DNA of 64,000 nucleotides, taken from Cytobacillus firmus. GTDB lineage: Bacteria; Bacillota; Bacilli; Bacillales; Cytobacillaceae. The stretch covers positions 1-64,000 of the forward strand of contig NZ_JAMBOJ010000005.1 in the NCBI RefSeq assembly GCF_023715565.1, written 5' to 3'. The notes under the pieces are model-generated. The model saw only the letters and a list, made by a program, of their open reading frames with translations. It searched no databases and was not told the DNA's origin. This document shows positions 34,144 to 43,843 of the stretch, piece after piece (the first letter of the stretch is position 1; every line of letters begins with the position of its first letter). The position numbers and the translations under genes are program-made.

Positions 34144-37100
34144 TCACAGTATATTCTTATTCGCTTTTGGCACCAAGTAAGCTGGCATTTCTTCTCTAAG
34201 ATTCCAAATAAAATTCATCGGCTTACTTCCTGAGTGATTTACATAATCAGCTGTTCCTAAAAAGATAAATGGTGCTGTATAGCCATATTCTTTTTTATAT
34301 TCCCTTACAAATAAAGCAATCTTATGATTATTTTTTCGATGTTGAATATACCTTTTCGCTGTTTCACTGCTTTCAGAAACCCGGCTTTGAGTTTGCCAGT
34401 GAATAAGTTTTTCATTAATCGCATAGTCATTGTACATGGTGGAAGGGGAGAAATCTTTTTCTGATTTATTTAAGGTAATAAAAAAGATATCCAAGTCCTT
34501 CTCTCTAAAATACTTCACACCTTCACGAAACTCAGGACTCTGGTTTTCATTATAATAGTCAAGTGATGCCAGGATCTGAGAGGTAGAGTATTTACAATGG
34601 ACACGCAATGGACATGTAAAATGGAAGTCGTGGCTCATTTCCAAAGTCGTCAAAGATTGGATTAGGTAGGTTAAAATATCCGCAATCTCCTGTTTAAACT
34701 CTGGTATTGAAATAATCTGATTTATGCCATCTTCAATTGTTGAGTATCCCTCTTTCTCAGGATGCGCCTTATAAAAAGAATAATAAAAGAGATTTAACAT
34801 TAACCTCTCCTCTTCATTATGAACTTCCTGCTTCTCTATGTATTTCATAAGAAATTGGAGAAGCGATGGTGAATTGAGGAAGAATAAATTCGGAAGTTTG
34901 CTCGTAATCATCTTTTCGTTTTCACATTGAAAATCCTCCCGTATACCTGCCTCCACCTTCATTCTTACAAAACTCCTATCTCCGTTTTTCCCATAAAAGT
35001 CATAAATGGATAGGTGATAGTGGTTAATGAAATTATATAAATTGAGTTCCAAACCGGTATCCTGTTCAAAAAATTTCATTTTGGCTATAAGGTTACCTCT
35101 TGTATTAGTACTTGAATTAATATTTTTTAATATATACTCCTTAGCTTGTTTCTCAAGCTGAATGAAAGACCCCTTTGGTAGATTGAAAAATCCATTTTCG
35201 ACATAATGTTTAATGGAATGTTTGGTTTTGCCTATGAGAGCCCGAAACTTTTCTTCGAAATTGTAATTTTTATGGGCCTGGCCGACAAAATCTAAAACCG
35301 TTAAGCATTCTTTACCTTCAGATAATCTTAATCCTCTTCCAAGCTGCTGTAGGAATACCGTTAAGCTTTCTGTTGGTCTTAAGAAAAGGATGGTATTCAC
35401 CTCAGGAATATCAATTCCTTCATTGTAAAGATCTACAACAAAAATCATCTTTATTTCTCCGCTAACCAATTGCCTCTGGGCATCTCTACGAACATTGGAT
35501 TCCATATTATTATATAAGGCAATAGAGGGGACTCCCACTTGATTAAAATAGTCAGCCATATACTTTGCATGTGCGATGGATACACAAAAGCCTAATCCTT
35601 TTACTTCGTCTATGTCCGTTACATATTTCTTGAGACTTTGAACAATTTGGTTACTTCTTATAGAGTTAGACGTATAAACGTTTTCTAATTCTTTAATTTC
35701 ATAACCCTTTCTACTCCATTTTAACTTAGAAAGATCTACTGTATCACTTACACAAAAATATTGAAATGGGCTTAATAACTTTTGGTTGATCGCTTCCGTT
35801 AACCTCATTTCTGCTGCAATTGAATCGTCAAAATACGTTAAAATATTTTTACCATCCATTCTTTCTGGGGTAGCGGTTAATCCTACAAGGATGTTTGGTT
35901 TATAATAATCTAAAAGTGTTTGATAAGAATTAGCAGCAGCATGGTGAAATTCATCCACAATAATAAAATCATAGAAATCTGCTGTTGTATTTTCATATAA
36001 TTTTTTACTATTGAAGCTTTGGATACTTACAAATAAATGATCAAGAGAACTAGGCTGATGGTTACCTACTAGTAAATCGCCAAAATTGGCATCCTTTAAT
36101 ATAGCACGAAATGTATCTAGACTTTGTTTTAATATTTCCTCACGATGAGCAACAAATAATAATTTTGCTGCATGACGATTTTGGTTATAGTAATTCTTAT
36201 AATCAAAAGCAGAAATAACTGTTTTTCCTACACCTGTAGCTGCAACAATTAAGTTTTTTCTTCTTCCAAAAACCTTACGTTCGACCTGTAACTTTTCTAA
36301 TATTTCCTTTTGATAATAATAAGGTTGAATATCGAATACAAAATGATACCTATCGTCATTTGAGCTTTTACTTTTAGAAAGGGCAAGCTTTAATCTTTCC
36401 TTATCATGTTCCTTTTCATGATCAAAAAGCACAAATTCTTTATCATTCCAATAGCTTTCGAACGTTGCTTCAAATTTTTTAATAATATCATAGGAATCTT
36501 TTTCAGTTACTTTTAGATTCCACTCTAAGCCAGAAGTTAATGCTGGATTGGAAAGATTAGATGAACCGATATAAGCTGTACTGAAACCTGTCTCTCTCTT
36601 AAATAAATATGCCTTTGCATGAAGCCTTGTCCTATCAATATCGAAAGAGATTTTTAATTCGGTATTTGGTAGCTGACTTAATTCAAGAACCGCTTTATAA
36701 TCTGTAGCTTCCATATAAGATGTCGTAATAACATTAAGTTTACCACCTCTATTAGTAAAAACCCTTAATTCATCAAGAATACATCTTAACCCGCTCCATT
36801 TAATAAAAGAAACTAGCATATCGATTGAATCTGCTGATAATATTTCTTTTTTGATCTCTCCAAGCATATTCGGTTCGTAATTAGAACCAGTGAATAATGA
36901 ACTTTGTGAAATAGATGTCACTGGTCGAGCGATATTCTGTTTCCGTATACTTTTCACCGAGTTTATCTTTGAATAGATATGTGTTAAAACTTCGCCATCC
37001 TCTTCAATTTTTAGCGATTGAAATTCTTCCTCGTCTAGACATTCACTTAATGTTTTGATGATTGAATTACAAGTTTTAATCTGTTCAAGTAATGCCAACT

Positions 37101-37296
37101 TATCATCTTTTTCAGTTTCTCGAACAAATCTTAAAGCTTTTCGTGTTACAGATGAAATATAAGTTGATAAGAGCTTTCTAGCCTCTTCTACATCAATAGT
37201 TTCTTTTCCTATATCATATGTATCTAGCTCGAGACTACTAAGCTCTCTTTTTAATTGACTATTGATAATTTCTTCATAGATTCCTTCTTTAACCAT
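34144..37296 (-). CDS. PLD-like / SF2 helicase / DUF3427-type protein
   Basis: 1,050 residues. N-terminal helical region (1-125); a phospholipase-D-like nuclease region (about 125-290) with HAKAYLFK (His226, Lys228) and GSSNLSNPAL (from 244) but with the aspartate of the HKD motif not obvious; an SF2 helicase core with Walker A AATGVGKT (352-359), VDEFHH (447-452), GLTATPER (472-479) and motif VI QQLGRGLRLS; and a long C-terminal part of the DUF3427 kind. Such proteins are found in defence and DNA-repair neighbourhoods. It has its own ribosome binding site (GAGGTGGAG) and probably its own promoter. Confidence 0.88.
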   Translation of the reverse strand: MVKEGIYEEIINSQLKRELSSLELDTYDIGKETIDVEEARKLLSTYISSVTRKALRFVRETEKDDKLALLEQIKTCNSIIKTLSECLDEEEFQSLKIEEDGEVLTHIYSKINSVKSIRKQNIARPVTSISQSSLFTGSNYEPNMLGEIKKEILSADSIDMLVSFIKWSGLRCILDELRVFTNRGGKLNVITTSYMEATDYKAVLELSQLPNTELKISFDIDRTRLHAKAYLFKRETGFSTAYIGSSNLSNPALTSGLEWNLKVTEKDSYDIIKKFEATFESYWNDKEFVLFDHEKEHDKERLKLALSKSKSSNDDRYHFVFDIQPYYYQKEILEKLQVERKVFGRRKNLIVAATGVGKTVISAFDYKNYYNQNRHAAKLLFVAHREEILKQSLDTFRAILKDANFGDLLVGNHQPSSLDHLFVSIQSFNSKKLYENTTADFYDFIIVDEFHHAAANSYQTLLDYYKPNILVGLTATPERMDGKNILTYFDDSIAAEMRLTEAINQKLLSPFQYFCVSDTVDLSKLKWSRKGYEIKELENVYTSNSIRSNQIVQSLKKYVTDIDEVKGLGFCVSIAHAKYMADYFNQVGVPSIALYNNMESNVRRDAQRQLVSGEIKMIFVVDLYNEGIDIPEVNTILFLRPTESLTVFLQQLGRGLRLSEGKECLTVLDFVGQAHKNYNFEEKFRALIGKTKHSIKHYVENGFFNLPKGSFIQLEKQAKEYILKNINSSTNTRGNLIAKMKFFEQDTGLELNLYNFINHYHLSIYDFYGKNGDRSFVRMKVEAGIREDFQCENEKMITSKLPNLFFLNSPSLLQFLMKYIEKQEVHNEEERLMLNLFYYSFYKAHPEKEGYSTIEDGINQIISIPEFKQEIADILTYLIQSLTTLEMSHDFHFTCPLRVHCKYSTSQILASLDYYNENQSPEFREGVKYFREKDLDIFFITLNKSEKDFSPSTMYNDYAINEKLIHWQTQSRVSESSETAKRYIQHRKNNHKIALFVREYKKEYGYTAPFIFLGTADYVNHSGSKPMNFIWNLREEMPAYLVPKANKNIL

Positions 37297-37433
37297 ACTC
37301 CACCTCGTTTGGACATTACCTATTTTAAATACAAAAAAAAGAACTTATTACGTAAATTCTAACAAAAACCACTATCCCGTTGTTATTTATTATATTTTCA
37401 TTATTAGTGAAGAAAGTACCAGGGCAACCTCAT

Positions 37434-37484
37434 TAAAAAAGAAGTATGCTTCCAAGGATACATGAAGTCATACTTCTTTTTTAA
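37434..37484. terminator. Strong bidirectional stem-loop
   Basis: AAAAAAGAAGTATG (37435-37448) pairs with CATACTTCTTTTTT (37469-37482). T-runs flank it on both strands. It separates the mcrBC transcript from the helicase gene. Confidence 0.75.
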
Positions 37485-37650
37485 TATAGTCACACATAAA
37501 ATTGAAGCTTGCTTAATCTTTTGTTAAGAGTTTGGGCTATCCTTTAACTTATTAACCTTCTTTAATTGCTCAATTTTTAATATGAACTGTAAATTCAATT
37601 TCCTTGTTTACCATTACTTGAGATACGGTTCACCACAATTAATTCTAAAA

Positions 37651-37680
37651 TAAACCAAAAAAACTTTTAAATTTGGTTTA
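37651..37680 (-). terminator. AT-rich stem-loop after mcrC
   Basis: TAAACCAAA pairs with TTTGGTTTA across 12 bases; on the minus strand TTTTAGAATT follows. It lies 62 bases after mcrC and is weaker than the hairpin at 37434. Confidence 0.45.
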
Positions 37681-37741
37681 ATAGTTTTAAACTCATCGGA
37701 TTTCTCTTTGATTTAATATAAACAAAAATTAATTTAACTAT

Positions 37742-38779
37742 TTATATAGAAATAATGTCTTTCAATCTATTATTAATAAATACCCAATCACGCCCTAAAT
37801 CCACAGTCATTATTTTAACTGGATAAGCATTAATATTGTAAGAAAGATCTAAATCCTTCCCTGTTTTAGGATAAAGCAGCATGCCTATAGTTTCCTTCCC
37901 CTCGGCTTTCCGGCAATTGCTAAGATATGCAAAAATTTGATACAAATTCCCACTTATTATCTTCTGTGAACCGAAATTTTGTGTCAATGCATGTTGATAG
38001 TATTTCGTATCTATGATTATTTTCCGATTGGTGTTTTCCAGAGAAATATCGGTTTGCATCAAAGGAAGATAATTTGTGTCTTCCCCCTCAGCATCCCAAT
38101 AAATATTTTCACGATACACCTTATATTGTTGCATTTCCTTTTTGTAGAAGTTACGCACAAATTCCTCAAATAATCGAGCCATTGCCTTGGGATCCCGTTC
38201 AAAATCAGCAAATTGGGATTCGCCATTATCCTCGTTTAATAGCAATGATTCATAAAGAAAACGGCAGATATCTAGCACAAAACGATAGTGCTGATTGCTT
38301 CTGTGCAACTTGATCTCCTGAAAGATCCTTAGGTTTAACTTTATGACTGCAACTTCAGCAAAGTAAGGATACAATTGCTGGATCTCTTCTTTCAATTGTT
38401 TATCTAGCTGCTGGTTTTGCAGTAGTGAGAATAAAATTGACTTAATAACCTGGTTATGAACGATATCATGGGTCATTTCTTCGAATTCACAGTGCATTTT
38501 ACCTCTTTTAAAAGAAAACGTTTTGATTGATTCCTGGAAGTGAATCCTCCCTTTTAAAGTTCCTGTTTCCTCCTGATAGGATTTATATTCCCGGTAAAAG
38601 CCCCGCTTGATGAGCGAGCGGAGCTTTACAAGAAGTATTCTTGTTAAAAGGTGTTTAATGTCCTTTTCATCTTCACGGGCTACATCGGCCATGTCTTTCT
38701 CTGCAAGATGCCCCCATGCATAGCAAAGCATATAGTATAGGTTTCTAATCGGTATTTTAGAGTCTGTCAAGGAGTTCAT
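37742..38779 (-). CDS. mcrC: McrC, nuclease subunit of a McrBC restriction system
   Basis: 345 residues from the ATG at 38779, which has AGGAGG 9 bases upstream; an in-frame TTG at 38800 precedes that site. IPIRNLYYMLCYAWGHL is the typical start, and TDISLENTNRKIIIDTKYY is the PD-(D/E)xK nuclease motif (Asp, and DTK). McrC is the cleavage subunit that works with the GTPase McrB on modified DNA. The gene overlaps the end of mcrB by 23 bases. Confidence 0.92.
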   Translation of the reverse strand: MNSLTDSKIPIRNLYYMLCYAWGHLAEKDMADVAREDEKDIKHLLTRILLVKLRSLIKRGFYREYKSYQEETGTLKGRIHFQESIKTFSFKRGKMHCEFEEMTHDIVHNQVIKSILFSLLQNQQLDKQLKEEIQQLYPYFAEVAVIKLNLRIFQEIKLHRSNQHYRFVLDICRFLYESLLLNEDNGESQFADFERDPKAMARLFEEFVRNFYKKEMQQYKVYRENIYWDAEGEDTNYLPLMQTDISLENTNRKIIIDTKYYQHALTQNFGSQKIISGNLYQIFAYLSNCRKAEGKETIGMLLYPKTGKDLDLSYNINAYPVKIMTVDLGRDWVFINNRLKDIISI

Positions 38780-41222
38780 CGACTTTGTCCTCCTGATCAA
38801 ACCAGTATTCCCTTAAGAGTGGAGCGATTTCCAGACGAATGATTCGCTCATACCATTTTTGTTCATCATCTACCTGTTCTGTTGCTGGACAGAAATAGCT
38901 ATGACCGATTTCATAACCTTTACCTAGATTAATCGTGTCATTTGTAATTGCTTGATTAATGTCCGTAATGCCAGCTATAAGCTTGTCAATAAATCCCTGG
39001 CTAATTCCCTTGTTGATTAAATAATCATGAAATTGCTCTGTATGGAAAGCTGGTTCTAAATTGATAAAGGAAAATCTTCTTCTTAATGCATAATCAACCA
39101 AAGCCAAAGATCTGTCCGCCGTGTTCATGGTTCCAATGAGGTAAAGGTTTTTGGGAATGTAGAAGGTTTCTTCTCCCTCGCTGTATGCAAGCTTAACCGC
39201 GAATTTATTACCTCGTTTGTCTGCCTCGGTTAACATCATAAGCTCACCAAAGATTTTGGATAAATTTCCCCTGTTGATTTCATCAATAATCATATAGTAA
39301 TTGTTATCCTGATCTTCTATCGCTTTCTTACAGAATGAATAGAAAATACCATCTTTTAGAGTGAAATGCCCTTGTGTATTAGGCTTATATCCACGAATGA
39401 AGTCTTCGTATGAATAAGATTGGTGGAATTGCAGCATTTCCACTTTGCTGTCATCTTTTGTTCCCATATGAAGATAAGCAAGGCGCTTGGCTACAAATGT
39501 TTTTCCAACACCTGGTGGGCCTTGTAGGATAATGTTCTTTTTATAATCCAATGTTTCGAGGATATCCTCAACTTTATCTTGTGTCATGAATACCTCACTG
39601 AGAAGCTGTTCATGTGTGTAAGGAATCGTTACCTTCTCACTTTCCTTTACTAATGTGGAATTATCCTCTGAGGTTGGATAAACCGTTTTTCCTTCTTTAC
39701 CAATAGAAGCAAGCAACCTTTCCAAGTACTCATCATATGGTGTGATGTTTGTTAAGGTTTTACTATGAAGTGTTGTTTCTACATCCCACTCTCCTTGTGA
39801 TATCCACTCAACTTTACGTAATGATTTGAAAGATTCTCTTGCAGGATCAAATTTGTATTCCGATACAATTTTACCGTATCCTATAAGCTTGTGTGTCCCT
39901 CGTTTAACAAGTACATAATCACCTGCACTTATTTCGTTGGCAAACTGATAGTTAGCGAGTGCATCATTACTTGGGTTATAGTCAACTTCATAGAGCTCCT
40001 TCAGAGCCTCCATTATTTCTCGTTTGCTTCCATAAGCTTTTAAATCACCTAATTCATCCCACCCAATTGCAATATGCTCATTTTCCTTGAAATCCTCCCA
40101 CATGAAGTCTCCTTCTCCAGCAGCCAAGAGCCAGTATTGAGGAATCGTTTCTTCTTCTGCAATAACAGTTTCTTTCTTGCCGAAATTTTCAAAAAGATAG
40201 CTAAAAAATTGATCTATTTCATAGAAAATTGGAAGGGTGGTTTGTTTGCCGACTACCTCCACGTACTTTTCCACTATTCCATTTTCCTTTAGGCATTCCT
40301 GAAATTTGATGAACTTATCACCGAAGGTATCTCCTCGTGCATATCCAGGAGTTAGTTCGAGTATATTTTCTGCCGCTACTCGGTCTCTCTGGTTGTAAAA
40401 GCAAAATTCTTCCGGAAAAATATTTCCTATAAGCTCACTGACAACGCTATACCCAAAGCCAAATAGCTTATAATCTTCATGATGGACAAATTGGTCCATT
40501 CTTCTTTTAAGCGGTTCGGTTCCATGAATTAAATAGTTGAAACTATTGCGGTAATGCTCAATGGATGCATTAGGATTTCCTAGAGCTCTTTTTTTAGCGA
40601 GTGCCATCCTGAAAGCATTGATGTGCTCACCAAGCTCCTGCACATCCTCCCACTTTATTTTGTTTAAATGGTCTTTTTGCTTGAAGTGACTGAAAAATTG
40701 ATAACTTTCTTGTAAGTAATCCGAGTTGTTTTCAAACCAATTTTCAGCCTGATCCTTAAAGGAATGTAGATATTTTTCAACAATTGTCATATTTAGTTTT
40801 TCAGCCAATTTCTCTGGTGATACCCATAGTTGGTAGAGGCGCTCAAATTCTTCGTCCGTTAGTCTGTAGTTCGTGTTTTGCGGCATTCTAAAGATCATTA
40901 AATTCGTGATTTCAGGAAGTTCTTTTAATTCATGGCGCAAAAGCATACCAGTCTCAGGAGCCAGTCGCTTCTCAAGAATTCTGAGATCAACCTTATCATT
41001 TTCATCATCTTCATAGGGCTCGGAAACAATTTCACAAAAGGCAATAACACCTCCAGTGTTTTTATTGCCACCATCCGATCTCCAAATGAACACCTTATCC
41101 CCAGCTTGTACCTCATCCAAAAATTGCTTTTGCCGAATATTCCAATCTACGATTTCATTTTTTTCTATATATGTATCAACATCAAATTGTTTCGGATTGC
41201 CTTGAAAAATCCAGTTCCCCAT
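38757..41222 (-). CDS. mcrB: McrB-type AAA+ GTPase with two EVE-like domains
   Basis: 821 residues. An N-terminal EVE-like domain (1-130: NWIFQGNP, DKVFIWRSDGG, GVIAFCEIVSEP), a helical middle (130-355), a second EVE-like domain (362-480: QYWLLAAGEGDFMWEDF, GDYVLVKRGTHKLIGYGKI), and an AAA+ motor with Walker A GPPGVGKT (568-575), Walker B IIDEINRG (645-652) and GTMNTADRS (697-705), the McrB-specific motif. EVE/PUA-like domains read modified bases, so this system should recognise modified (for example methylated) foreign DNA. Start ATG with GGGAGG. Confidence 0.92.
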   Translation of the reverse strand: MGNWIFQGNPKQFDVDTYIEKNEIVDWNIRQKQFLDEVQAGDKVFIWRSDGGNKNTGGVIAFCEIVSEPYEDDENDKVDLRILEKRLAPETGMLLRHELKELPEITNLMIFRMPQNTNYRLTDEEFERLYQLWVSPEKLAEKLNMTIVEKYLHSFKDQAENWFENNSDYLQESYQFFSHFKQKDHLNKIKWEDVQELGEHINAFRMALAKKRALGNPNASIEHYRNSFNYLIHGTEPLKRRMDQFVHHEDYKLFGFGYSVVSELIGNIFPEEFCFYNQRDRVAAENILELTPGYARGDTFGDKFIKFQECLKENGIVEKYVEVVGKQTTLPIFYEIDQFFSYLFENFGKKETVIAEEETIPQYWLLAAGEGDFMWEDFKENEHIAIGWDELGDLKAYGSKREIMEALKELYEVDYNPSNDALANYQFANEISAGDYVLVKRGTHKLIGYGKIVSEYKFDPARESFKSLRKVEWISQGEWDVETTLHSKTLTNITPYDEYLERLLASIGKEGKTVYPTSEDNSTLVKESEKVTIPYTHEQLLSEVFMTQDKVEDILETLDYKKNIILQGPPGVGKTFVAKRLAYLHMGTKDDSKVEMLQFHQSYSYEDFIRGYKPNTQGHFTLKDGIFYSFCKKAIEDQDNNYYMIIDEINRGNLSKIFGELMMLTEADKRGNKFAVKLAYSEGEETFYIPKNLYLIGTMNTADRSLALVDYALRRRFSFINLEPAFHTEQFHDYLINKGISQGFIDKLIAGITDINQAITNDTINLGKGYEIGHSYFCPATEQVDDEQKWYERIIRLEIAPLLREYWFDQEDKVDELLDRL

Positions 41223-41251
41223 TTGCCATTTCCTCCCTGAAAAATCTCAAC

Positions 41252-41283
41252 TTACCATTCATATGGTAATAGTATACCAGTTA
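41252..41283 (-). promoter_or_regulatory. mcrB promoter with inverted repeat
   Basis: Minus strand: TAACTGGTATACT gives an extended -10 (TATACT, 41276-41271). Directly after it TTACCAT/ATGGTAA (41252-41258 and 41263-41269) form a 7-bp inverted repeat over the expected start point, a possible repressor site. TAACTGGTATA recurs at the NERD gene (33634-33644). Confidence 0.5.
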
Positions 41284-41693
41284 AACAGTTCAAAAATTAA
41301 GAGGGGTAAAAAACTTCCCCTTTAAAAAAAGAAGAATGATTCTTATCTACTATGTTCTGTCACACAAAAGAAAAAGCCCCAATCAATGGGCTGTTTTCCT
41401 ATGAATAATAACCGTAGCTATACAATCAGACCCTCTCCACTCACCTGCAAAATTAATCAATATACTATGGATATTGAGAACACAGAAGACTTTGCGATTT
41501 AATAAAAGCAGAGGATATAGCAACTATTTTGTGCGCAATTGAACCTCCATTTGCCAACACAATCTATAAAGTATAATATGAGGAAAGAAAATTATAGCAA
41601 AAGGAAGAACTTTTGATCATTTTTTAACAAAGTCACAAATCCCTTTGAAAAGGTAAAGTTTTATTGAGTAGAACTTCTTAACAGGAGGGAAAG
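41284..41693. other. Intergenic region between mcrB and yqxD
   Basis: About 400 bases between divergent genes. It holds the stem-loop at 41371-41396 and an AT-rich stretch before yqxD that must contain its promoter. No ORF recognised. Confidence 0.4.
41371..41396 (-). terminator. Orphan stem-loop upstream of mcrB
   Basis: AGCCC (41375-41379) pairs with GGGCT (41388-41392); on the minus strand the stem is followed by TTTTTCTTTTG. No minus-strand gene ends close by, so it may protect mcrB from distant transcription or mark a lost gene. Confidence 0.45.
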
Positions 41694-42140
41694 ATGAAAA
41701 TTTATGTGGATGCAGATGCTTGTCCGGTGAAAGAAATTATTATTTCTGAAGCAAGGACTTTTGAAATTCCGGTTATCCTTGTTACAAGCTTTTCTCATTT
41801 TTCTAATGCAAAACAGCCATCCGGAGTGGAAACCATTTATGTTGATTCTGGAGCAGAAGCTGCAGATTATCGAATTGTGAAGTTAGTGGAAAAAGGAGAT
41901 ATTATCGTCACGCAAGATTATGGTCTTGCTTCACTAGGTTTAGCAAAAGGAGTGATCGTACTTCACCATAAAGGATTTAGATATACAAATGAAAATATAG
42001 ACCAATTATTACAAACACGTTATTTAAGTGCAATGGCTAGAAAGGGCGGACAGCGAACAAAGGGACCAAAGCCTTTTACAGCAGAAGACCGGGAGCAATT
42101 TAGGGATCTTTTTAGACAGGTTATTTCTAATAATAGCTAG
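41694..42140 (+). CDS. yqxD: YaiI/YqxD-family (DUF188) protein
   Basis: 148 residues. The start [20 protein letters not shown] and [29 protein letters not shown] are diagnostic for this PIN-like family. Conserved acids suggest a nuclease-like fold; the function is unknown. Good ribosome binding site (CAGGAGGGAAAG). In other bacilli it lies near dnaG; here it is beside the restriction island. Confidence 0.93.
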   Translation: MKIYVDADACPVKEIIISEARTFEIPVILVTSFSHFSNAKQPSGVETIYVDSGAEAADYRIVKLVEKGDIIVTQDYGLASLGLAKGVIVLHHKGFRYTNENIDQLLQTRYLSAMARKGGQRTKGPKPFTAEDREQFRDLFRQVISNNS

Positions 42141-42175
42141 GCTAAACTCAGAGATTCAGAAAGGATGTAAATACC

Positions 42176-42367
42176 TTGAAGTATTTAAAATCTCAAATGC
42201 AACAACTAATTAAGGAAAACAAAGAATTGCATACACGCTTTAAAGAACTGAAGGTTGAGCATGGTCTTGAAAAAAACAATGCCCTCAAGGCCTTGTACCA
42301 TTCAGAAGTTACGGATGGAGGAAAGTATCAGGCAGCTTACCAAGCACTTGATCAGCCCAAGAAGTAG
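42176..42367 (+). CDS. Small hydrophilic protein, 63 residues
   Basis: TTG start at 42176 with AAAGGATG about 8 bases upstream. Highly charged, helix-forming (QMQQLIKENKELHTRFKELK), likely coiled coil at the N-terminus. It lies 35 bases after yqxD and is probably co-transcribed. No family recognised. Confidence 0.55.
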   Translation: MKYLKSQMQQLIKENKELHTRFKELKVEHGLEKNNALKALYHSEVTDGGKYQAAYQALDQPKK

Positions 42368-42440
42368 TCACTTATATCTTATTTAGACTACTAAAAATTC
42401 CTCGAAAAGAGGGGCTGCCCCCCTCTCAATAAAATTTTAT

Positions 42441-42472
42441 TCAAAAAACCGCACAGTATTCTCACTGTGCGG
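42441..42472 (-). terminator. Terminator of the sigma-54 operon
   Basis: Minus strand: CCGCACAGT, loop, ACTGTGCGG, then TTTTTTGAA. It lies 73 bases after the glcF stop and closes the 14-kb operon. Confidence 0.8.
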
Positions 42473-42544
42473 ATAGCGCCATCAAATTTCAAAAGTACCA
42501 GGTAAATCTATTTAAGCTGCTACTTCAATTTCTATATTTATAAA

Positions 42545-43843
42545 TTATTTAGAAACCGCCCCAGCCTCAATCAGCAAATCCACAAAATGAATAGCCCTTA
42601 CACTCTTCTCAAGCCCTTCCCTTTGAATCCCTAATTTCATTTGCAGCAGACAGCCTGGATTGGAAGTAACAATTATAGATGCATTTGTGTCTTTCGCATT
42701 TTTCATTTTACTATCCAATATTTCCATGGAATCCTCATAGTTAACAATATTGTAGATGCCAGCCGATCCACAGCACCGTTCTTTGTCTTTCATTTCACGG
42801 TACCCTTTGCTTTTTACTTGCTTTAATAAAGATATTGGCTCATCTTTCACCTTTTGAACATTAATCATATGACAGGATGGCTGAAGGGTTATGGTTCCAT
42901 TCACTTCCTTTGTAAAGTTCAGACCATCTAATTCAGCTAGCACCTGTGAAATATCTCTTACTTTATTAGAAAAAGCTTGTGCACGGCTTTCCCATTCGAT
43001 GTTTCCCTTAAATAGTTCGCCATATTCCAAAAGCGTCGCGCCGCATCCTCCAGCATTGTTAACGATATAGTCTGCTTCCTCCTTTTCAAATGCCTCAATA
43101 TTTCGTTTGGCAAGAGCTTTAGCGTCCGCAATTTTCCCTGCATGTGCATGCAGCGCTCCACAGCAAGTCTGACTCTCAGGAATAAGTATGTCAGCTCCAG
43201 CCTTTGTCAGAAGGTCAATTGTGTTCCTGTTCGTCTCATAGAAAATGGCATCCATTACACAGCCGGTAATAAATCCAACAGTGATTTTTCTGGAACCAAT
43301 GGCTTTGTAAAGGCGGGCCCTGTTTTTCCGTTCTGCCGGAGATGGAAGATCAGGGAGAACAGACTCAAATGTCCCCATGTGAAGCGGAGCAAGCTGAGTG
43401 ATCCCTGTTCTTTGTGCCATTTTCTGCAGCCCGGACTTTTGATAAAACCATGAAAGATTACCTATTGTATTCATCCATCTCTTTGATGAAAACATTTGAT
43501 CAAAAATCAATGATTCACTTATTTTTTGCGCTCTCGATTTTTGCTCTGCAAATTCTAGAACCTCTTTTGCTCCTTCTAGTATCTTCCCGTACTGAACACT
43601 GGTGGGGCAGGCAGTTTCGCAGGCGCGGCATCCAAGGCACTTTTCGATGGGTTCCCGCAGATCCTCTGCCTTGATCTTGTCTTCTGCCAGCATTTTGACA
43701 AGATTAATGCGGCCACGCGGCGAATGCACCTCGCTCTTCATCGTTTCGTAAGTGGGGCAAACCGGCAGGCAATATCCGCATTGGACACAATTAAACGTCT
43801 CCTTATAATGTAATCTGTCTTTTAGAGCGGCTCCTGTACTCAT
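42545..43843 (-). CDS. glcF: Glycolate/2-hydroxyacid oxidase, iron-sulphur subunit
   Basis: 432 residues. Two 4Fe-4S sites, CVQCGYCLPVCPTY and CLGCRACETACPTS, are followed by two CCG domains (CCGALHAHAGK and CCGSAGIYN). This is the electron-transfer subunit that passes electrons from the FAD subunit to the quinone pool. It overlaps glcD by 4 bases. Last gene of the operon. Confidence 0.92.
   Translation of the reverse strand: MSTGAALKDRLHYKETFNCVQCGYCLPVCPTYETMKSEVHSPRGRINLVKMLAEDKIKAEDLREPIEKCLGCRACETACPTSVQYGKILEGAKEVLEFAEQKSRAQKISESLIFDQMFSSKRWMNTIGNLSWFYQKSGLQKMAQRTGITQLAPLHMGTFESVLPDLPSPAERKNRARLYKAIGSRKITVGFITGCVMDAIFYETNRNTIDLLTKAGADILIPESQTCCGALHAHAGKIADAKALAKRNIEAFEKEEADYIVNNAGGCGATLLEYGELFKGNIEWESRAQAFSNKVRDISQVLAELDGLNFTKEVNGTITLQPSCHMINVQKVKDEPISLLKQVKSKGYREMKDKERCCGSAGIYNIVNYEDSMEILDSKMKNAKDTNASIIVTSNPGCLLQMKLGIQREGLEKSVRAIHFVDLLIEAGAVSK

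Larger units (their letters stand above)
37297..37741. other. Intergenic region between mcrC and the helicase gene
   Basis: 445 AT-rich bases. It holds two hairpins (37434-37484 and 37651-37680) and presumably the helicase promoter. No ORF was recognised. Confidence 0.5.

Noticed and set aside
41345-41370. TGTCACA at 41358-41364 as a fourth ECF41-type promoter
   Set aside because: The -35-like element is present but no CGTT or CGTC follows after 16 bases.
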